The translations under genes and the position numbers were made by a program. This document shows, in pieces, positions 42,711-51,460 of a stretch of DNA of 64,000 nt (position 1 is the first letter of the stretch; each line of letters opens with the position of its first letter). The DNA is from JBBQXK01 sp038209775 (GTDB taxonomy: Bacteria > Pseudomonadota > Alphaproteobacteria > Rhodobacterales > Rhodobacteraceae): the NCBI GenBank assembly GCA_038209775.1, contig JBBQXK010000013.1, positions 1 through 64,000 on the forward strand, in the 5' to 3' direction. The notes beneath the pieces were generated by a model. The model ran no database searches, had not been told where the DNA came from, and saw only the letters and a program-made list of their open reading frames with translations.

Positions 42711-43943
42711 ATGCAAGACCGCTTTGCCCCACCCCCGGCGCGTACCACGGTGGCAGGCCGCCCCTACCTTGCGATCCCCGGCCCCTCGGTCATGCCCGAC
42801 CGGGTGCTGGCCGCGATACACCGCGCCGCGCCCAACATCTATGCGGGCGAAATCATCGACCTTGTGGCGCAGATCAGGGACGACCTGCGCGCGGTGGCCT
42901 GCACGCAGGCCGGGGTGGCCTACTACATCGGCAACGGCCATGCGGCGTGGGAGGCGGCGAATGCCAACCTCTTTTCGCGCGGTGACCGGGCATTGGTGCT
43001 GGCCACCGGGCATTTCGGCCATGGCTGGGCGCGCAGCGCATCCGCCATGGGGGTTGCGGTCGAGGTGATGGATTTCGGCCAGCAAAGCCCCGTCGATCCG
43101 GCCCGGCTTGAGGCGGCACTGCGCGCCGACCGCGCGGGCACCATCCGCGCGGTGCTGCTGACGCAGGTGGATACGGCCACGTCCGTCAAGAACGACATTG
43201 CCGTGGTGCGGCAAGCGATGGATGCGACGGGGCATCCGGCGCTGTTGGTCGTGGACTGCATCGCGTCGCTGGCCTGCGATGACTACCGGATGGACGACTG
43301 GGGCGTCGATGTCACGGTCGCGGCCTGTCAGAAGGGGCTGATGACGCCGCCCGGTCTCGGCTTCCTGTGGGTGTCTGACCGCGCCATCGCGGCCTGCAAG
43401 GGGTCGGACCTGCGCACGCCGTACTGGGACTGGACGCCCCGCCTCTTCGGCACCGAGTTGTGGCAGCATTTCTGCGGCACCGCCCCCACGCATCACCTGT
43501 TCGGTCTGGGCGAGGCGCTGACGATGATCCTGCGCGAGGAGGGACTGGCGCAGGTCTGGGCGCGCCACCACCGCCTTGCCCGCGCGGTCTGGGCGGCGTT
43601 CGACGCCTGGGGGCAGGGGAACCCCGCGATTGCGATGAACGTGACCGACCCCGCGCATCGTGGCTGGTCGGTGACGGCGGCGCGGATGGGCGCGCCCGAT
43701 GCCCGCCGTCTGCGCGAGTGGACCGAGATGCAGGGTGCGGTCACCCTTGGCATCGGCCTTGGCATGGCAACCGAAGCCGATCCGCAGGCCGACGGGTTTC
43801 TGAGGGTGGCGCATATGGGGCATGTGAATGCGCATATGACGCTTGGGGCGCTGGCGGTGATGCAGGCAGGGATGGTGGCGCTGGGTGTGCCGCACGGGGC
43901 AGGGGGCCTTGATGCAGCGGCGCGCGTGGTGGCGACGGCGTGA
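42711..43943 (+). CDS. PLP-dependent aminotransferase, alanine/serine-glyoxylate type (class V)
   Basis: A 410-residue class V aminotransferase. It has YLAIPGPSVMPDRVLAAIHR at the N-terminus (glyoxylate-aminotransferase style), TGHFGHGWARSASAMG, the cofactor aspartate region VVDCIASLACDDYRMDDW, and the PLP lysine in VAACQKGLMTPPGLGF. The start MQDRFAPP has a GAAGG site eight bases upstream. It overlaps the metallo-beta-lactamase-fold gene by three bases (GTGA). Substrates are uncertain; serine, alanine or pyridoxamine-type amino donors are all known in this family. Confidence 0.85.
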   Translation: MQDRFAPPPARTTVAGRPYLAIPGPSVMPDRVLAAIHRAAPNIYAGEIIDLVAQIRDDLRAVACTQAGVAYYIGNGHAAWEAANANLFSRGDRALVLATGHFGHGWARSASAMGVAVEVMDFGQQSPVDPARLEAALRADRAGTIRAVLLTQVDTATSVKNDIAVVRQAMDATGHPALLVVDCIASLACDDYRMDDWGVDVTVAACQKGLMTPPGLGFLWVSDRAIAACKGSDLRTPYWDWTPRLFGTELWQHFCGTAPTHHLFGLGEALTMILREEGLAQVWARHHRLARAVWAAFDAWGQGNPAIAMNVTDPAHRGWSVTAARMGAPDARRLREWTEMQGAVTLGIGLGMATEADPQADGFLRVAHMGHVNAHMTLGALAVMQAGMVALGVPHGAGGLDAAARVVATA

Positions 43944-44650
43944 CCGGCTGGTTTACCTCGACAACGGTTGCCCCGGGCGTCATCTGCCTGACCGAACCTG
44001 CCGTGCATGAATTCTACCGCGCCAACGTCTACCACCTCGTCGGCCGCGACGCCGATCTGGTGGTTGATTTCGGCTGCGGTCTTGCGCCCTTGCGCCCCGT
44101 CTTGCCCCTGTCAGGCCGCCCGGTGATCGCGGTGGCCACCCATGCCCATGTCGATCATGTGGGAGGCTTCCACGAATTCGACGACCGTCGCGGTCCCGCC
44201 GCCGAGGCGTCTCACTTCGCCGCGATGGACGAACCTGGCACCCTGCAATCGACCCTGCGCAACATCCCCGATGCCCTGCACCGCCTGCCCACCCCCGGCT
44301 TCGACCTCGCCCGCTGGTCCCTGACCCCCGCCCCCCTGACCACCGCCCTGCGGGATGGCGACGTGATCGACCTCGGCGATCGCCGCTTTACCGTGCTGTC
44401 CCTGCCCGGCCATTCGCCGGGGTCGATGGGCCTCATGGATGAAACGGATGGCCTCTTTTTCACCGGCGACGCGATCTATGACGACACGCTTGTCGATGAC
44501 CTGCCGGGATCGGACATTCCCGCCTATCTCGCGACCATGGACCGTCTGCGCCACCTTGACCTGTCATTGGCGCTGGGAGGCCACGGCGCGCCCTTCGGCA
44601 AAGCCCGGCTCCGCGCCATCACCGAAGGCTACCTCCGCCAACGGACCTGA
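43940..44650 (+). CDS. MBL-fold metallohydrolase
   Basis: A 236-residue metallo-beta-lactamase superfamily enzyme. The zinc motif THAHVDHVGGFHEF is complete, followed by LSLPGHSPGSMGL and FFTGDAIYDDTLVDDLPGSD carrying further metal ligands, and a late GGHGAPF histidine. The GTG start overlaps the aminotransferase stop, so the two are translated together and may act on one metabolite, for example hydrolysis of a thioester or lactone. The substrate cannot be inferred from sequence. Confidence 0.88.
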   Translation: MTGWFTSTTVAPGVICLTEPAVHEFYRANVYHLVGRDADLVVDFGCGLAPLRPVLPLSGRPVIAVATHAHVDHVGGFHEFDDRRGPAAEASHFAAMDEPGTLQSTLRNIPDALHRLPTPGFDLARWSLTPAPLTTALRDGDVIDLGDRRFTVLSLPGHSPGSMGLMDETDGLFFTGDAIYDDTLVDDLPGSDIPAYLATMDRLRHLDLSLALGGHGAPFGKARLRAITEGYLRQRT

Positions 44651-44654
44651 AACC

Positions 44655-44725
44655 TTTTCCTCATTCACCTTGCACAAATATCCCACGGGGGGTCCTGGGG
44701 GTGTGAAACCCCCCGGTCCTGCCCC
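44655..44725. repeat. Dispersed 3'-end repeat, copy 11
   Basis: CATTCACCTTGCACAAATAT, CCCACGGGGGGTCCTGGGGG, then TGTGAAACCCCCC. It lies between the convergent MBL-fold and lyxose isomerase genes. Confidence 0.8.
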
Positions 44726-44726
44726 A

Positions 44727-45410
44727 TCAGCCCAACCAGCGGTCGTAATCGCTGACCAACAGATGCACCGGTGCCTCATCCTCTTCAATCTCGGCAAACC
44801 GCCCGATGGGTTCGGCAAAGATGTTGTCCGTCACATCGTCATTCACCGTCGACACCTCGCCGATCAGCACATCTCCGCCCTCGCCCCAGAAGGCATGCCA
44901 GTCGCCCGGCATCAGCGTCACCGATTCCCCCGGGGCCAACTGCAGTTTCTCACCCGGACCATAGTCCCGGTCGATCCCGTCACAGCGCACCCGGCCGCCC
45001 CGGTCGCGCGCAAACGCACCGGCGTCGTCCGACCCGTACAACTCGACCACCAGCGTCGCCCCGCCCCGGTTGATGATATCTTCGGCCTTGATCACATGGG
45101 TGTGCATCGGCGACAACTGATCCTGCTTTGAGATCAACAGCTTCTCGGCATAGCACATGCCGCCGCCGCGCTGCAGGTCGGCAAGCGACCCGTTGCGCAG
45201 GGTGAACAGGAACAACCCCAGCGCGTCATATCGTCCCTGCCCGTAATCGGTGATGTCCCAGCCCATGCGGCTGTCCACGATGCGGCGGGCATCGGTGCGC
45301 CCGGCAAACGCGTCGGGCGACCAATAGGCAAAAGGCGGCAGCACAAAGCCATGGCGGCGGATCATCTCGTCCGCCTCGGCCATGATGCGGTTGATGCGCG
45401 AGCGTTTCAT
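44727..45410 (-). CDS. D-lyxose ketol-isomerase
   Basis: Cupin-fold sugar isomerase of 227 residues interconverting D-lyxose and D-xylulose. The N-terminus MKRSRINRIMAEADEMIRRH and FVLPPFAYWSP are characteristic. Metal-binding residues lie in SPMHTHVIKAEDIINRGG (His, His, Glu) and a later PGDWHAFWGEGG histidine. It stands alone between a convergent repeat and the MATE gene, without an adjacent sugar kinase or transporter, so its physiological sugar is unclear. Confidence 0.88.
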   Translation of the reverse strand: MKRSRINRIMAEADEMIRRHGFVLPPFAYWSPDAFAGRTDARRIVDSRMGWDITDYGQGRYDALGLFLFTLRNGSLADLQRGGGMCYAEKLLISKQDQLSPMHTHVIKAEDIINRGGATLVVELYGSDDAGAFARDRGGRVRCDGIDRDYGPGEKLQLAPGESVTLMPGDWHAFWGEGGDVLIGEVSTVNDDVTDNIFAEPIGRFAEIEEDEAPVHLLVSDYDRWLG

Positions 45411-45437
45411 TGGTGCCTCCCCTGATCCCTAAGGTGA

Positions 45438-46787
45438 CTATAGGGAACGCGCCTCCACGCTCAACCGGGTTTTCGTCATGAACCGCCAGCTCAGCATGCC
45501 CCCCGCCCAGGCCAGAGCCACCAGCCAGCCAAGCCAGACCCCCGCAGGCCCGATCCCCGCCTCATGCGCCAGTACCCAGCCCAGCGGCACCCCCACCGGC
45601 CAATAGGCAATCATCGAGATGCGCGCGGCCCAACCCGCATCGGACAACCCGCGCAACGCACCAACCATTGTCGATTGCACCCCGTCGAACACCTGCATCA
45701 GCGCGAACACCAGCATCAGCGTCGCCGCAACTTCTGCCACGGCGGCGTCGCCGGTCACCAGATCCGCCAGCCACTGCCCGCCCAACGCCAGAATTCCTGC
45801 CGCACCCACCAGCCACAGCGTGGCCAGCCCCAGTGCCGCAAACACCACCGGGCGCAGGGCCGCGTCATTCCCCGCGCCCCGCTCCTGCGCCACCCGGATC
45901 GCGACTGCGCCGGCCACACCCAGGGGCACCATGTACAGGACGCCGCTGATGGCAAACGCCACCTGATTGCCCGCCAGCGCCACCGTACCGAAGGTGCCGA
46001 TGATCAGCGTCGCCACCGCGACCGCCCCCGTCTCCGCCAGATACATAAGGCCCAGCGGCGCACCCTCGATGGCCGTCGCGCGCATGTCCGCCACCGACAG
46101 ATCGCGCCGCAGGCGCAGCCGCCGCATCGACCGCGCGCGTTGCCAGAAGGCCCAAGCCACCGCCAGCGCAATCGTTTCGGCCAAAGCCGACGCGATCCCC
46201 GCCCCCGCCAGCCCCAGGGGCGGCAACGGCCCGGCGCCCCAGATCAAAAGGTAGTTCAGCGGCACGTTGATGACCACGGCAAGCAAAGCAAGCCCGGTGC
46301 CCAGCCATGGCCTGCCCACCGCTTCGAACGCCGATTTGAACACGGTCAGCACGGCGAAAGGGATCATGTAAAGCGCGATGCAGGCATAATAGACCGGCAT
46401 CGCTGCCAGCACCTCGGGTGGCTGACCCAGCACGCGCAACAAGGGCCAGATCGTCGCCATCGCCAGCGCGGCCAGCACCCCTACGCCCAAGCCCAGGACC
46501 AGACCGTTGCGCAACAGCCCCGGAATGTCGCGCGGCGTGCCCGCGCCATGGGCCACGCCGATCCGCACCGACAGCGCCGACAGCACGCCGTAAACCGTGG
46601 CATAGAGGATCACCGCCACCGCCCCCGTCAGCCCCACCGCCGCCAAGGGCACAGGGCCAAGCGGCGCAAGCATTACCGAATCGGTGACGCCGATCAGCGT
46701 TGATGCAGCCATCCCCGCGATGATCGGCACGGCCAGCCCCAGAATGCCGGGCACCTGCAGTCGGACAGCGGCCCATGCCCCGGACAT
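45438..46787 (-). CDS. MATE family efflux transporter
   Basis: A 449-residue multidrug/metabolite antiporter with about twelve hydrophobic helices arranged in two related halves; the first half starts VPGILGLAVPIIAGMAASTL and the second near PLGLMYLAETGAVAVATLII. NorM-type pumps use sodium or proton gradients to expel cationic compounds. It is divergent from a TetR regulator across a 64-bp spacer that carries two palindromes, so repression relieved by a pump substrate is expected. Confidence 0.9.
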   Translation of the reverse strand: MSGAWAAVRLQVPGILGLAVPIIAGMAASTLIGVTDSVMLAPLGPVPLAAVGLTGAVAVILYATVYGVLSALSVRIGVAHGAGTPRDIPGLLRNGLVLGLGVGVLAALAMATIWPLLRVLGQPPEVLAAMPVYYACIALYMIPFAVLTVFKSAFEAVGRPWLGTGLALLAVVINVPLNYLLIWGAGPLPPLGLAGAGIASALAETIALAVAWAFWQRARSMRRLRLRRDLSVADMRATAIEGAPLGLMYLAETGAVAVATLIIGTFGTVALAGNQVAFAISGVLYMVPLGVAGAVAIRVAQERGAGNDAALRPVVFAALGLATLWLVGAAGILALGGQWLADLVTGDAAVAEVAATLMLVFALMQVFDGVQSTMVGALRGLSDAGWAARISMIAYWPVGVPLGWVLAHEAGIGPAGVWLGWLVALAWAGGMLSWRFMTKTRLSVEARSL

Positions 46788-46808
46788 CTTGCGCCCCCTT
46801 CGGGTTTC

Positions 46809-46855
46809 ACATACACTTCGTATGTTGAACCGCTAGCCAAGTACGGACCGTATGT
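46809..46855. promoter_or_regulatory. Two operator-like palindromes between the MATE and tetR genes
   Basis: ACATACACTTCGTATGT (46809-46825) is a perfect 6-5-6 inverted repeat. AAGTACGGACCGTATGT (46839-46855) shares its right half and spacing, 30 bp downstream, and overlaps the regulator ATG. Both fit binding of the adjacent TetR protein and autorepression. Confidence 0.7.
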
Positions 46856-47463
46856 CAATCAGCCCGACGACGCGTGCAGCCACGGCACAGAACACCGCGG
46901 ACCGCCTGATGACGGCGGCACAGACGGCGTTTTCGCAGGCCGGTTTCGCGGCCACTTCGCTTGACGCGCTGGCGGCGGGGGCAGGGGTCACCCGGGGGGC
47001 GCTGCATCACCGCTTTGGCAACAAGACAGGGCTGTTCGAGGCGGTGCTGCGCCGCATCGTGGCCGAGATCGGCGCCGAGATCGAGGTGATCGATGCTGCC
47101 GAGCCTGACCGATGGATGGCCTTCTGCGCCTGTTTCCACGGCTATCTCGATGCCGTTCTGCACCCCGACCGCGCCCGCATCCTGTTTCAGGATGCGCCAT
47201 CGGTCATGGGTGTGCAGGCGATGGACATCCTTCTGGAGGACGGGTTCGGCGAACTGGTTGCCGACATCCAGGACCATATCGCCCACGCCCGCATCGCCCC
47301 CGCTGACCCCACTGCCCTTGCGCATATGCTGAACGGGGCCACGCTGAACCTTGCTTTCTGGGCGGCAGAGGCCCCGCCGGGGGATGACCGCACTTCCCGC
47401 GCCCATGCCACTTTGTCGATGCTGTTCATGGGGCTTGCGACGAAACCTTCATGCTCTGCGTAA
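46852..47463 (+). CDS. TetR family transcriptional regulator of the MATE pump
   Basis: A 203-residue repressor. The N-terminal helix-turn-helix reads RLMTAAQTAFSQAGFAATSL followed by DALAAGAGVTRGALHHRFGN; the C-terminal half is ligand-binding and divergent. Divergent placement with the MATE transporter and palindromes in the spacer make it the probable local regulator. The ATG lies inside the second palindrome, so the transcript may have a very short leader. Confidence 0.87.
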   Translation: MSISPTTRAATAQNTADRLMTAAQTAFSQAGFAATSLDALAAGAGVTRGALHHRFGNKTGLFEAVLRRIVAEIGAEIEVIDAAEPDRWMAFCACFHGYLDAVLHPDRARILFQDAPSVMGVQAMDILLEDGFGELVADIQDHIAHARIAPADPTALAHMLNGATLNLAFWAAEAPPGDDRTSRAHATLSMLFMGLATKPSCSA

Positions 47464-47483
47464 AGAGCTCGTTCTAACCTGCG

Positions 47484-47536
47484 GTTTCTTCTTTGCAAAA
47501 ATACTCCGGGGTCCGGGGCAGCGCCCCGGTCCTGCC
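47484..47536. repeat. Dispersed 3'-end repeat, copy 12
   Basis: TTTCTTCTTTGCAAAAATAC, TCCGGGGTCCGGGGCAGCGC then CCCGGTCCTGCC. It lies between the convergent TetR and amidotransferase-type genes. Confidence 0.75.
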
Positions 47537-47540
47537 GCCG

Positions 47541-48332
47541 TCACGCGCTTTGCCGGATGCCGTCACGTGCATCGCGCCAATCCCGGCAGGCGGCACCAAA
47601 GGCTGCGAACAGCGGGCGCGACACCGGATCGGCGCAGGCGTTCCACTCGGGGTGCCACTGCACCGACAGGGTGAAACCGGCGGCACCCTGCACATAGAGC
47701 GCCTCGGGCGTGCCGTCGGGTGCCACGCCGTCGATCACGATGCGGGCGCCCGCGCGGGCGATGCCCTGACCGTGCAGGGTGTTCGTCATCACCTCTTCCG
47801 ACCCCAGCACGCGATGGAACGGGCCACCGCGCGAAAACGTCACCGCGTGCCGCAGCGCAAAGATTTCTTCTAGAGATCCGTCAGGGGGCATGCGGTGGTT
47901 CATCCGGCCCGGCAGTTCGCGGATTTCGGGGTGCAATGTCCCCCCAAGCGCCACGTTCACCTCCTGAAATCCCCGGCAGATGCCCAGGAACGGCTGGCCC
48001 CGTTCCACACAGGCGCGGATCAGCGGCAAGGTCACGGCATCGCGGCCACGGTCAAAGGCCCCATGCGCGGGCGTTTCCTCTTCGCCATACTCGCTTGGAT
48101 GCACATTCGGACGCCCGCCAGTCAGCAAGAAGCCGTCGCACAGGCCCAGAAGCTCCTCGACACTCACGTACCGGGGATCAGAGGGCACGATCAACGGCAG
48201 GCACCCGGACGCCTGCGCAATGGCCTCGGACGTCATCGTGCCGCCGGCGTGGACCGGATAGGTCTCGTTCAGGACATAGGCGTTGCCGATGATCCCGACG
48301 ACGGGGCGGCGGGGGGCAGGTGTGGCGGGCAT
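47541..48332 (-). CDS. Gamma-glutamyl-gamma-aminobutyrate hydrolase family protein (peptidase C26)
   Basis: Class I glutamine-amidotransferase fold hydrolase of 263 residues, related to PuuD of putrescine degradation. The nucleophile cysteine is in PFLGICRGFQEVNVALGG, and the histidine-glutamate pair in SVQWHPEWN. An oxyanion region GFLLTGGRPNVHPS is also present. PuuD removes the gamma-glutamyl group from gamma-glutamyl-GABA, but no other puu gene is adjacent, so the exact substrate is uncertain. The start MPATPAP was preferred to the longer frame. Confidence 0.85.
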   Translation of the reverse strand: MPATPAPRRPVVGIIGNAYVLNETYPVHAGGTMTSEAIAQASGCLPLIVPSDPRYVSVEELLGLCDGFLLTGGRPNVHPSEYGEEETPAHGAFDRGRDAVTLPLIRACVERGQPFLGICRGFQEVNVALGGTLHPEIRELPGRMNHRMPPDGSLEEIFALRHAVTFSRGGPFHRVLGSEEVMTNTLHGQGIARAGARIVIDGVAPDGTPEALYVQGAAGFTLSVQWHPEWNACADPVSRPLFAAFGAACRDWRDARDGIRQSA

Positions 48333-48980
48333 GGGGCGCAGGTGCCTGAATGACAATCCGATGAAGCATAGGCCTGCTTTGGCCGATGGTGAAGGGGCAG
48401 CATGCGGTCAAACCGGTCGAATTGCAGGAAGAAAGGGCAATTGCGGCAAGACTGCACATCCCCGCATTCCCCAAGTAGACCGATGATCTCGGAATACCGT
48501 TTTTGTAGATTTGATACAAATCATGATGTTGATGGCTGCGAAGGACCTTTTTCATGGATTGCCCAAAGGGTGCTTGCTCGCAGCGGGCTGCTCGGGTGGG
48601 TTTTGACCCTCGAGTGCGGCTGGAGTTCCAAGGCACACAACTCAGTCGGGACGGCAAGAGGGATATCAAGACATCAACGACGCCGACCGGGTGAGCGCGG
48701 TCCGGCCCAGACAAGACGAAAGCGGCCCGGCAACTCTGCCCGCCGCGCTGAGGAACGCGGCCGCCGGCAGGCGCTACACGGGCCCACGGCTTGGATCGCC
48801 CTAATCCGGGCGCTTCCGCAGGGCAGGACACCACGCGGAGCAAAGGAACTTGTTGAACAGCGAGTTTCAGGCAACCTTGTCGTCAATCGGCAGCCTACTT
48901 GGGGAATGTCGGCTTGATCCGCACATAGAATCGGGCCGTTCTGTGCGCGCGCGTTCTTTCAGCGCCAACGGAGACACCGC
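48333..48980. other. Gene-poor 650-bp stretch
   Basis: No convincing gene was found. Base composition is mixed: an A/T-rich portion near 48485-48560 (TTTTTGTAGATTTGATACAA) may hold promoters. Open frames such as one at 48402-48917 on the plus strand show arginine-rich, non-conserved sequence and look like chance readings. It may be a decayed gene or mobile element. Confidence 0.5.
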
Positions 48981-49370
48981 ATGATCGTCCGTCTTCTGGT
49001 CTTTGTCGTCGTCGCCGCCCTCGGCTATGTCGCGACCGTGGCCGGGGCCTTCGTTTACTGGGACATGACCGGCGCGTCCGGGCCGGATTACACGCCGCTT
49101 TTGTTCGTGCTCTTCGTGCTGGCCCCGGTGGTCGCGCTGACCCTTGCTGCCGTCGTCCTGCGCCGCCTGCGCAAGCCACCACCATCCGAGCCGCCCGAGG
49201 CTGGGCGCGAACTTTGGAGGCACTCGGGCGGGCCGGTCGTGACGACGCGACGCAACGGGCCAATGCAGTGGGCCATCGCGATCGCCGTCATGGTGCTCCT
49301 CGGGGCCTTCGCCTCTTTGCTCGGGCCCGGGGCGGGGACGTTTACCTACATCCCGCGCATCGCGCCGTAG
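48981..49370 (+). CDS. Small membrane protein, unrecognised
   Basis: A 129-residue protein with three hydrophobic segments (residues ~3-24, ~40-61 and ~96-116) separated by a basic, proline-rich loop (RRLRKPPPSEPPEAGREL). An ACGGAGA ribosome-binding site lies eight bases before the ATG. No conserved motif was recognised, and no neighbour suggests a role. It resembles small inner-membrane hypotheticals of Rhodobacteraceae only in general features. Confidence 0.65.
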   Translation: MIVRLLVFVVVAALGYVATVAGAFVYWDMTGASGPDYTPLLFVLFVLAPVVALTLAAVVLRRLRKPPPSEPPEAGRELWRHSGGPVVTTRRNGPMQWAIAIAVMVLLGAFASLLGPGAGTFTYIPRIAP

Positions 49371-49554
49371 TTTGCCACGAGTCCCTCCCACCACCCAATG
49401 ACGAAGGCCCTGCGGGTTGTCCTGCCGGGCGCAGCAGCGCGCGGGGGATGGTCACAACCTGCGGGCACAGGCGCTCCAACCGCCCGTACTATCCAGTCTG
49501 AACTCCGGCGGCGCGGCGCGGCGATTCCTCTGCCCGGGTCACAATGACCGCGTT

Positions 49555-50370
49555 CTACCCCAACAAGTAGGGGTCGAGCGGCGGGGGTGCGGGCAGGGCG
49601 GGCATGACGGGTTCGACCACCGGGGTCGGCACGATGACCGGCTTTTTCTTTTTCGGCGCAGGAGGCGGCACGATCAGACCGGCACTGCGGGTGCCGTCAG
49701 CCTTGAGGACGACCACCTTGGCGCCGGGTTGCACGCGGCCCGTCAGGTCCAGTACATCCTGATTTATCATGCGGATACAGCCGGACGAGGCGTTCTTGCC
49801 GATCGACCACCATTCCGGCGTGCCATGGATGCGATAGCCATAGTCGCGGCCGTTGGTGGTCAGATAGATCGCCCGCGCACCAAGCGGGTTCGTCGGCCCG
49901 CCGGGCTGGCCCTTTTCCCATTTGGCAAGTTCGGGCTTGCGGTCGATCATTTCGGGCGGGGGGGTCCAGGTGGGCCATGGTTTGGTCTGTGTCACCACCG
50001 CCTCACCCGCCCATTCGAACCCTGCCTTGCCGACGGCGATGCCATAGCGGATCGCGGTTTTCGGGCCGGTGACATAGTAGAGGAACCGCTCGCCCGGGTG
50101 GATGATGATGGTGCCCGGAACCTCGCCGCTGTCATAGGCCACGGTCTGGCGGCGCAGGGGTTCGGGCAGTTTCTCCAACGGGACGCCGGGGATCTGGAAC
50201 GGCCCGTCCATGGCGGACAGATAGGCGGTTTCGGCCGGTTCCACCTTGGCCGCCGCCGGGGCCACACCCGGGAACAGGGCAGGGTCGGTCACGCAGCCGC
50301 TGACGGCGGTCAGGGTCAGCGCGGCAATCAGGGCGCGGATTGCGGGTTTTGTCATTGTGATCATGTACAT
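49555..50370 (-). CDS. L,D-transpeptidase (YkuD type) lipoprotein
   Basis: Cell-wall enzyme of 271 residues forming 3-3 cross-links or anchoring proteins to peptidoglycan. The lipobox is TAVSGC near residue 31, so the protein is likely lipid-anchored. The catalytic region HGTPEWWSIGKNASSGCIRM contains the histidine and cysteine of the YkuD fold. The N-terminal part of the domain has GERFLYYVTGPKTAIRYGIA. The C-terminus is a proline/lysine-rich tail. Several ATG starts are possible within 15 bases; the upstream-most is given. Confidence 0.9.
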   Translation of the reverse strand: MYMITMTKPAIRALIAALTLTAVSGCVTDPALFPGVAPAAAKVEPAETAYLSAMDGPFQIPGVPLEKLPEPLRRQTVAYDSGEVPGTIIIHPGERFLYYVTGPKTAIRYGIAVGKAGFEWAGEAVVTQTKPWPTWTPPPEMIDRKPELAKWEKGQPGGPTNPLGARAIYLTTNGRDYGYRIHGTPEWWSIGKNASSGCIRMINQDVLDLTGRVQPGAKVVVLKADGTRSAGLIVPPPAPKKKKPVIVPTPVVEPVMPALPAPPPLDPYLLG

Positions 50371-50488
50371 AGCTTGCGGCATGCCTTTTGGGTCGGCGTG
50401 GTCCGCCGGGTTTGTCCCACGATAGGCGCGGCGGGGCGGAGTGTCAAAGCCAAGGCCGCAGAACCGCAGGAATCCGCCGCCCGCGCGA

Positions 50489-51328
50489 TCACAACACCGT
50501 GCGCAGGCGCCACAGTTCGGGGAACAGCTCAACCTCCAGCATCCGGCGCAGATAGCCCACGCCCGAGGTACCGCCGGTGCCGCGTTTGAGGCCGATCACC
50601 CGTTCCACGGTGGTCACATGGTTGAACCGCCAGCGGCGGAAGTAATCCTCAAGATCCACCAGTTTCTCGGCCAGTTCATAGGCTTCCCAATGCCGGACGG
50701 GGTCGCGGTAGACGGCTGTCCAGACATTTTGCACCCGGTCGTCCGGGGCCATCGGGCCGCGCAGATCGCGCGTCAGCACATCATCGGGCACGTCATGCCC
50801 CGCCCGCGCCATCCAGCGTAGCGCTTCGTCATACAGCGACGGACGGGCCAGTTCCGCCTCCAGCATCGCTGTCAGGTCGGGGCGGTGCGCATGGGGGCGC
50901 AGCATGGCGAGGTTGCGGTTGCCAAGGGCGTATTCGATCAGCCGGTACTGATGGCTCTGAAACCCCGACGACTGGCCCAGACCATCGCGGAAGGTCGAGT
51001 AATCGGCGGGGGTCATCGTCCGCAGCACGTCCCAGGCGTTGTTCAACTGCTCAAAAATCCGCGCGACGCGCGCCAGCATCTTGAACGCCTCGCGCGCCCG
51101 GTCGGCGGCAATCATGCCCCGCGCAGCGTCCAGTTCGTGCAGGGCCAGACGCATCCACAACTCCGACGTCTGGTGCTGGATGATGAACAGCATCTCGTCA
51201 TGCGCGCCGGTCAGCAACGCTTGCGCGCCCAATATGGCGTCGATGCGCAGATAGTCGCCATAGGACATGCGCCCGTCGAACGACGTCTCGGCACCGTCGT
51301 CAGCGGGGTTGAAGGGGCAGGTTGTCAT
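50489..51328 (-). CDS. kynA: Tryptophan 2,3-dioxygenase
   Basis: Haem enzyme opening the indole ring of L-tryptophan to N-formylkynurenine, the first step of the kynurenine pathway. The 279 residues show MSYGDYLRIDAILGAQ, MLFIIQHQTSELWMRLALHE (substrate-binding region), SGFQSHQYRLIEYALGN and the haem-ligand segment WRFNHVTTVERVIG followed by KRGTGGTSGVGYL, all diagnostic. It is the last gene of a cluster that starts with kynU. Confidence 0.96.
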   Translation of the reverse strand: MTTCPFNPADDGAETSFDGRMSYGDYLRIDAILGAQALLTGAHDEMLFIIQHQTSELWMRLALHELDAARGMIAADRAREAFKMLARVARIFEQLNNAWDVLRTMTPADYSTFRDGLGQSSGFQSHQYRLIEYALGNRNLAMLRPHAHRPDLTAMLEAELARPSLYDEALRWMARAGHDVPDDVLTRDLRGPMAPDDRVQNVWTAVYRDPVRHWEAYELAEKLVDLEDYFRRWRFNHVTTVERVIGLKRGTGGTSGVGYLRRMLEVELFPELWRLRTVL

Positions 51329-51460
51329 CGTTTTCTCCTGTTGATTGAAGGTGTCAGCAGAAAGAAAAGATCCTTTTCCTCAGCGCAGAGGCCTGTCCCA
51401 GAACGCGCCAGATCGCGGCCCAGCCTTGCGGGCGGCAGACCGGCGGCAAGGTGTGATGTG

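Noticed and set aside
48402..48917. A plus-strand 171-codon ORF in the gene-poor stretch
   Set aside because: No ribosome-binding site of note, no recognisable domain, and arginine-rich composition typical of chance frames in G/C-rich DNA.
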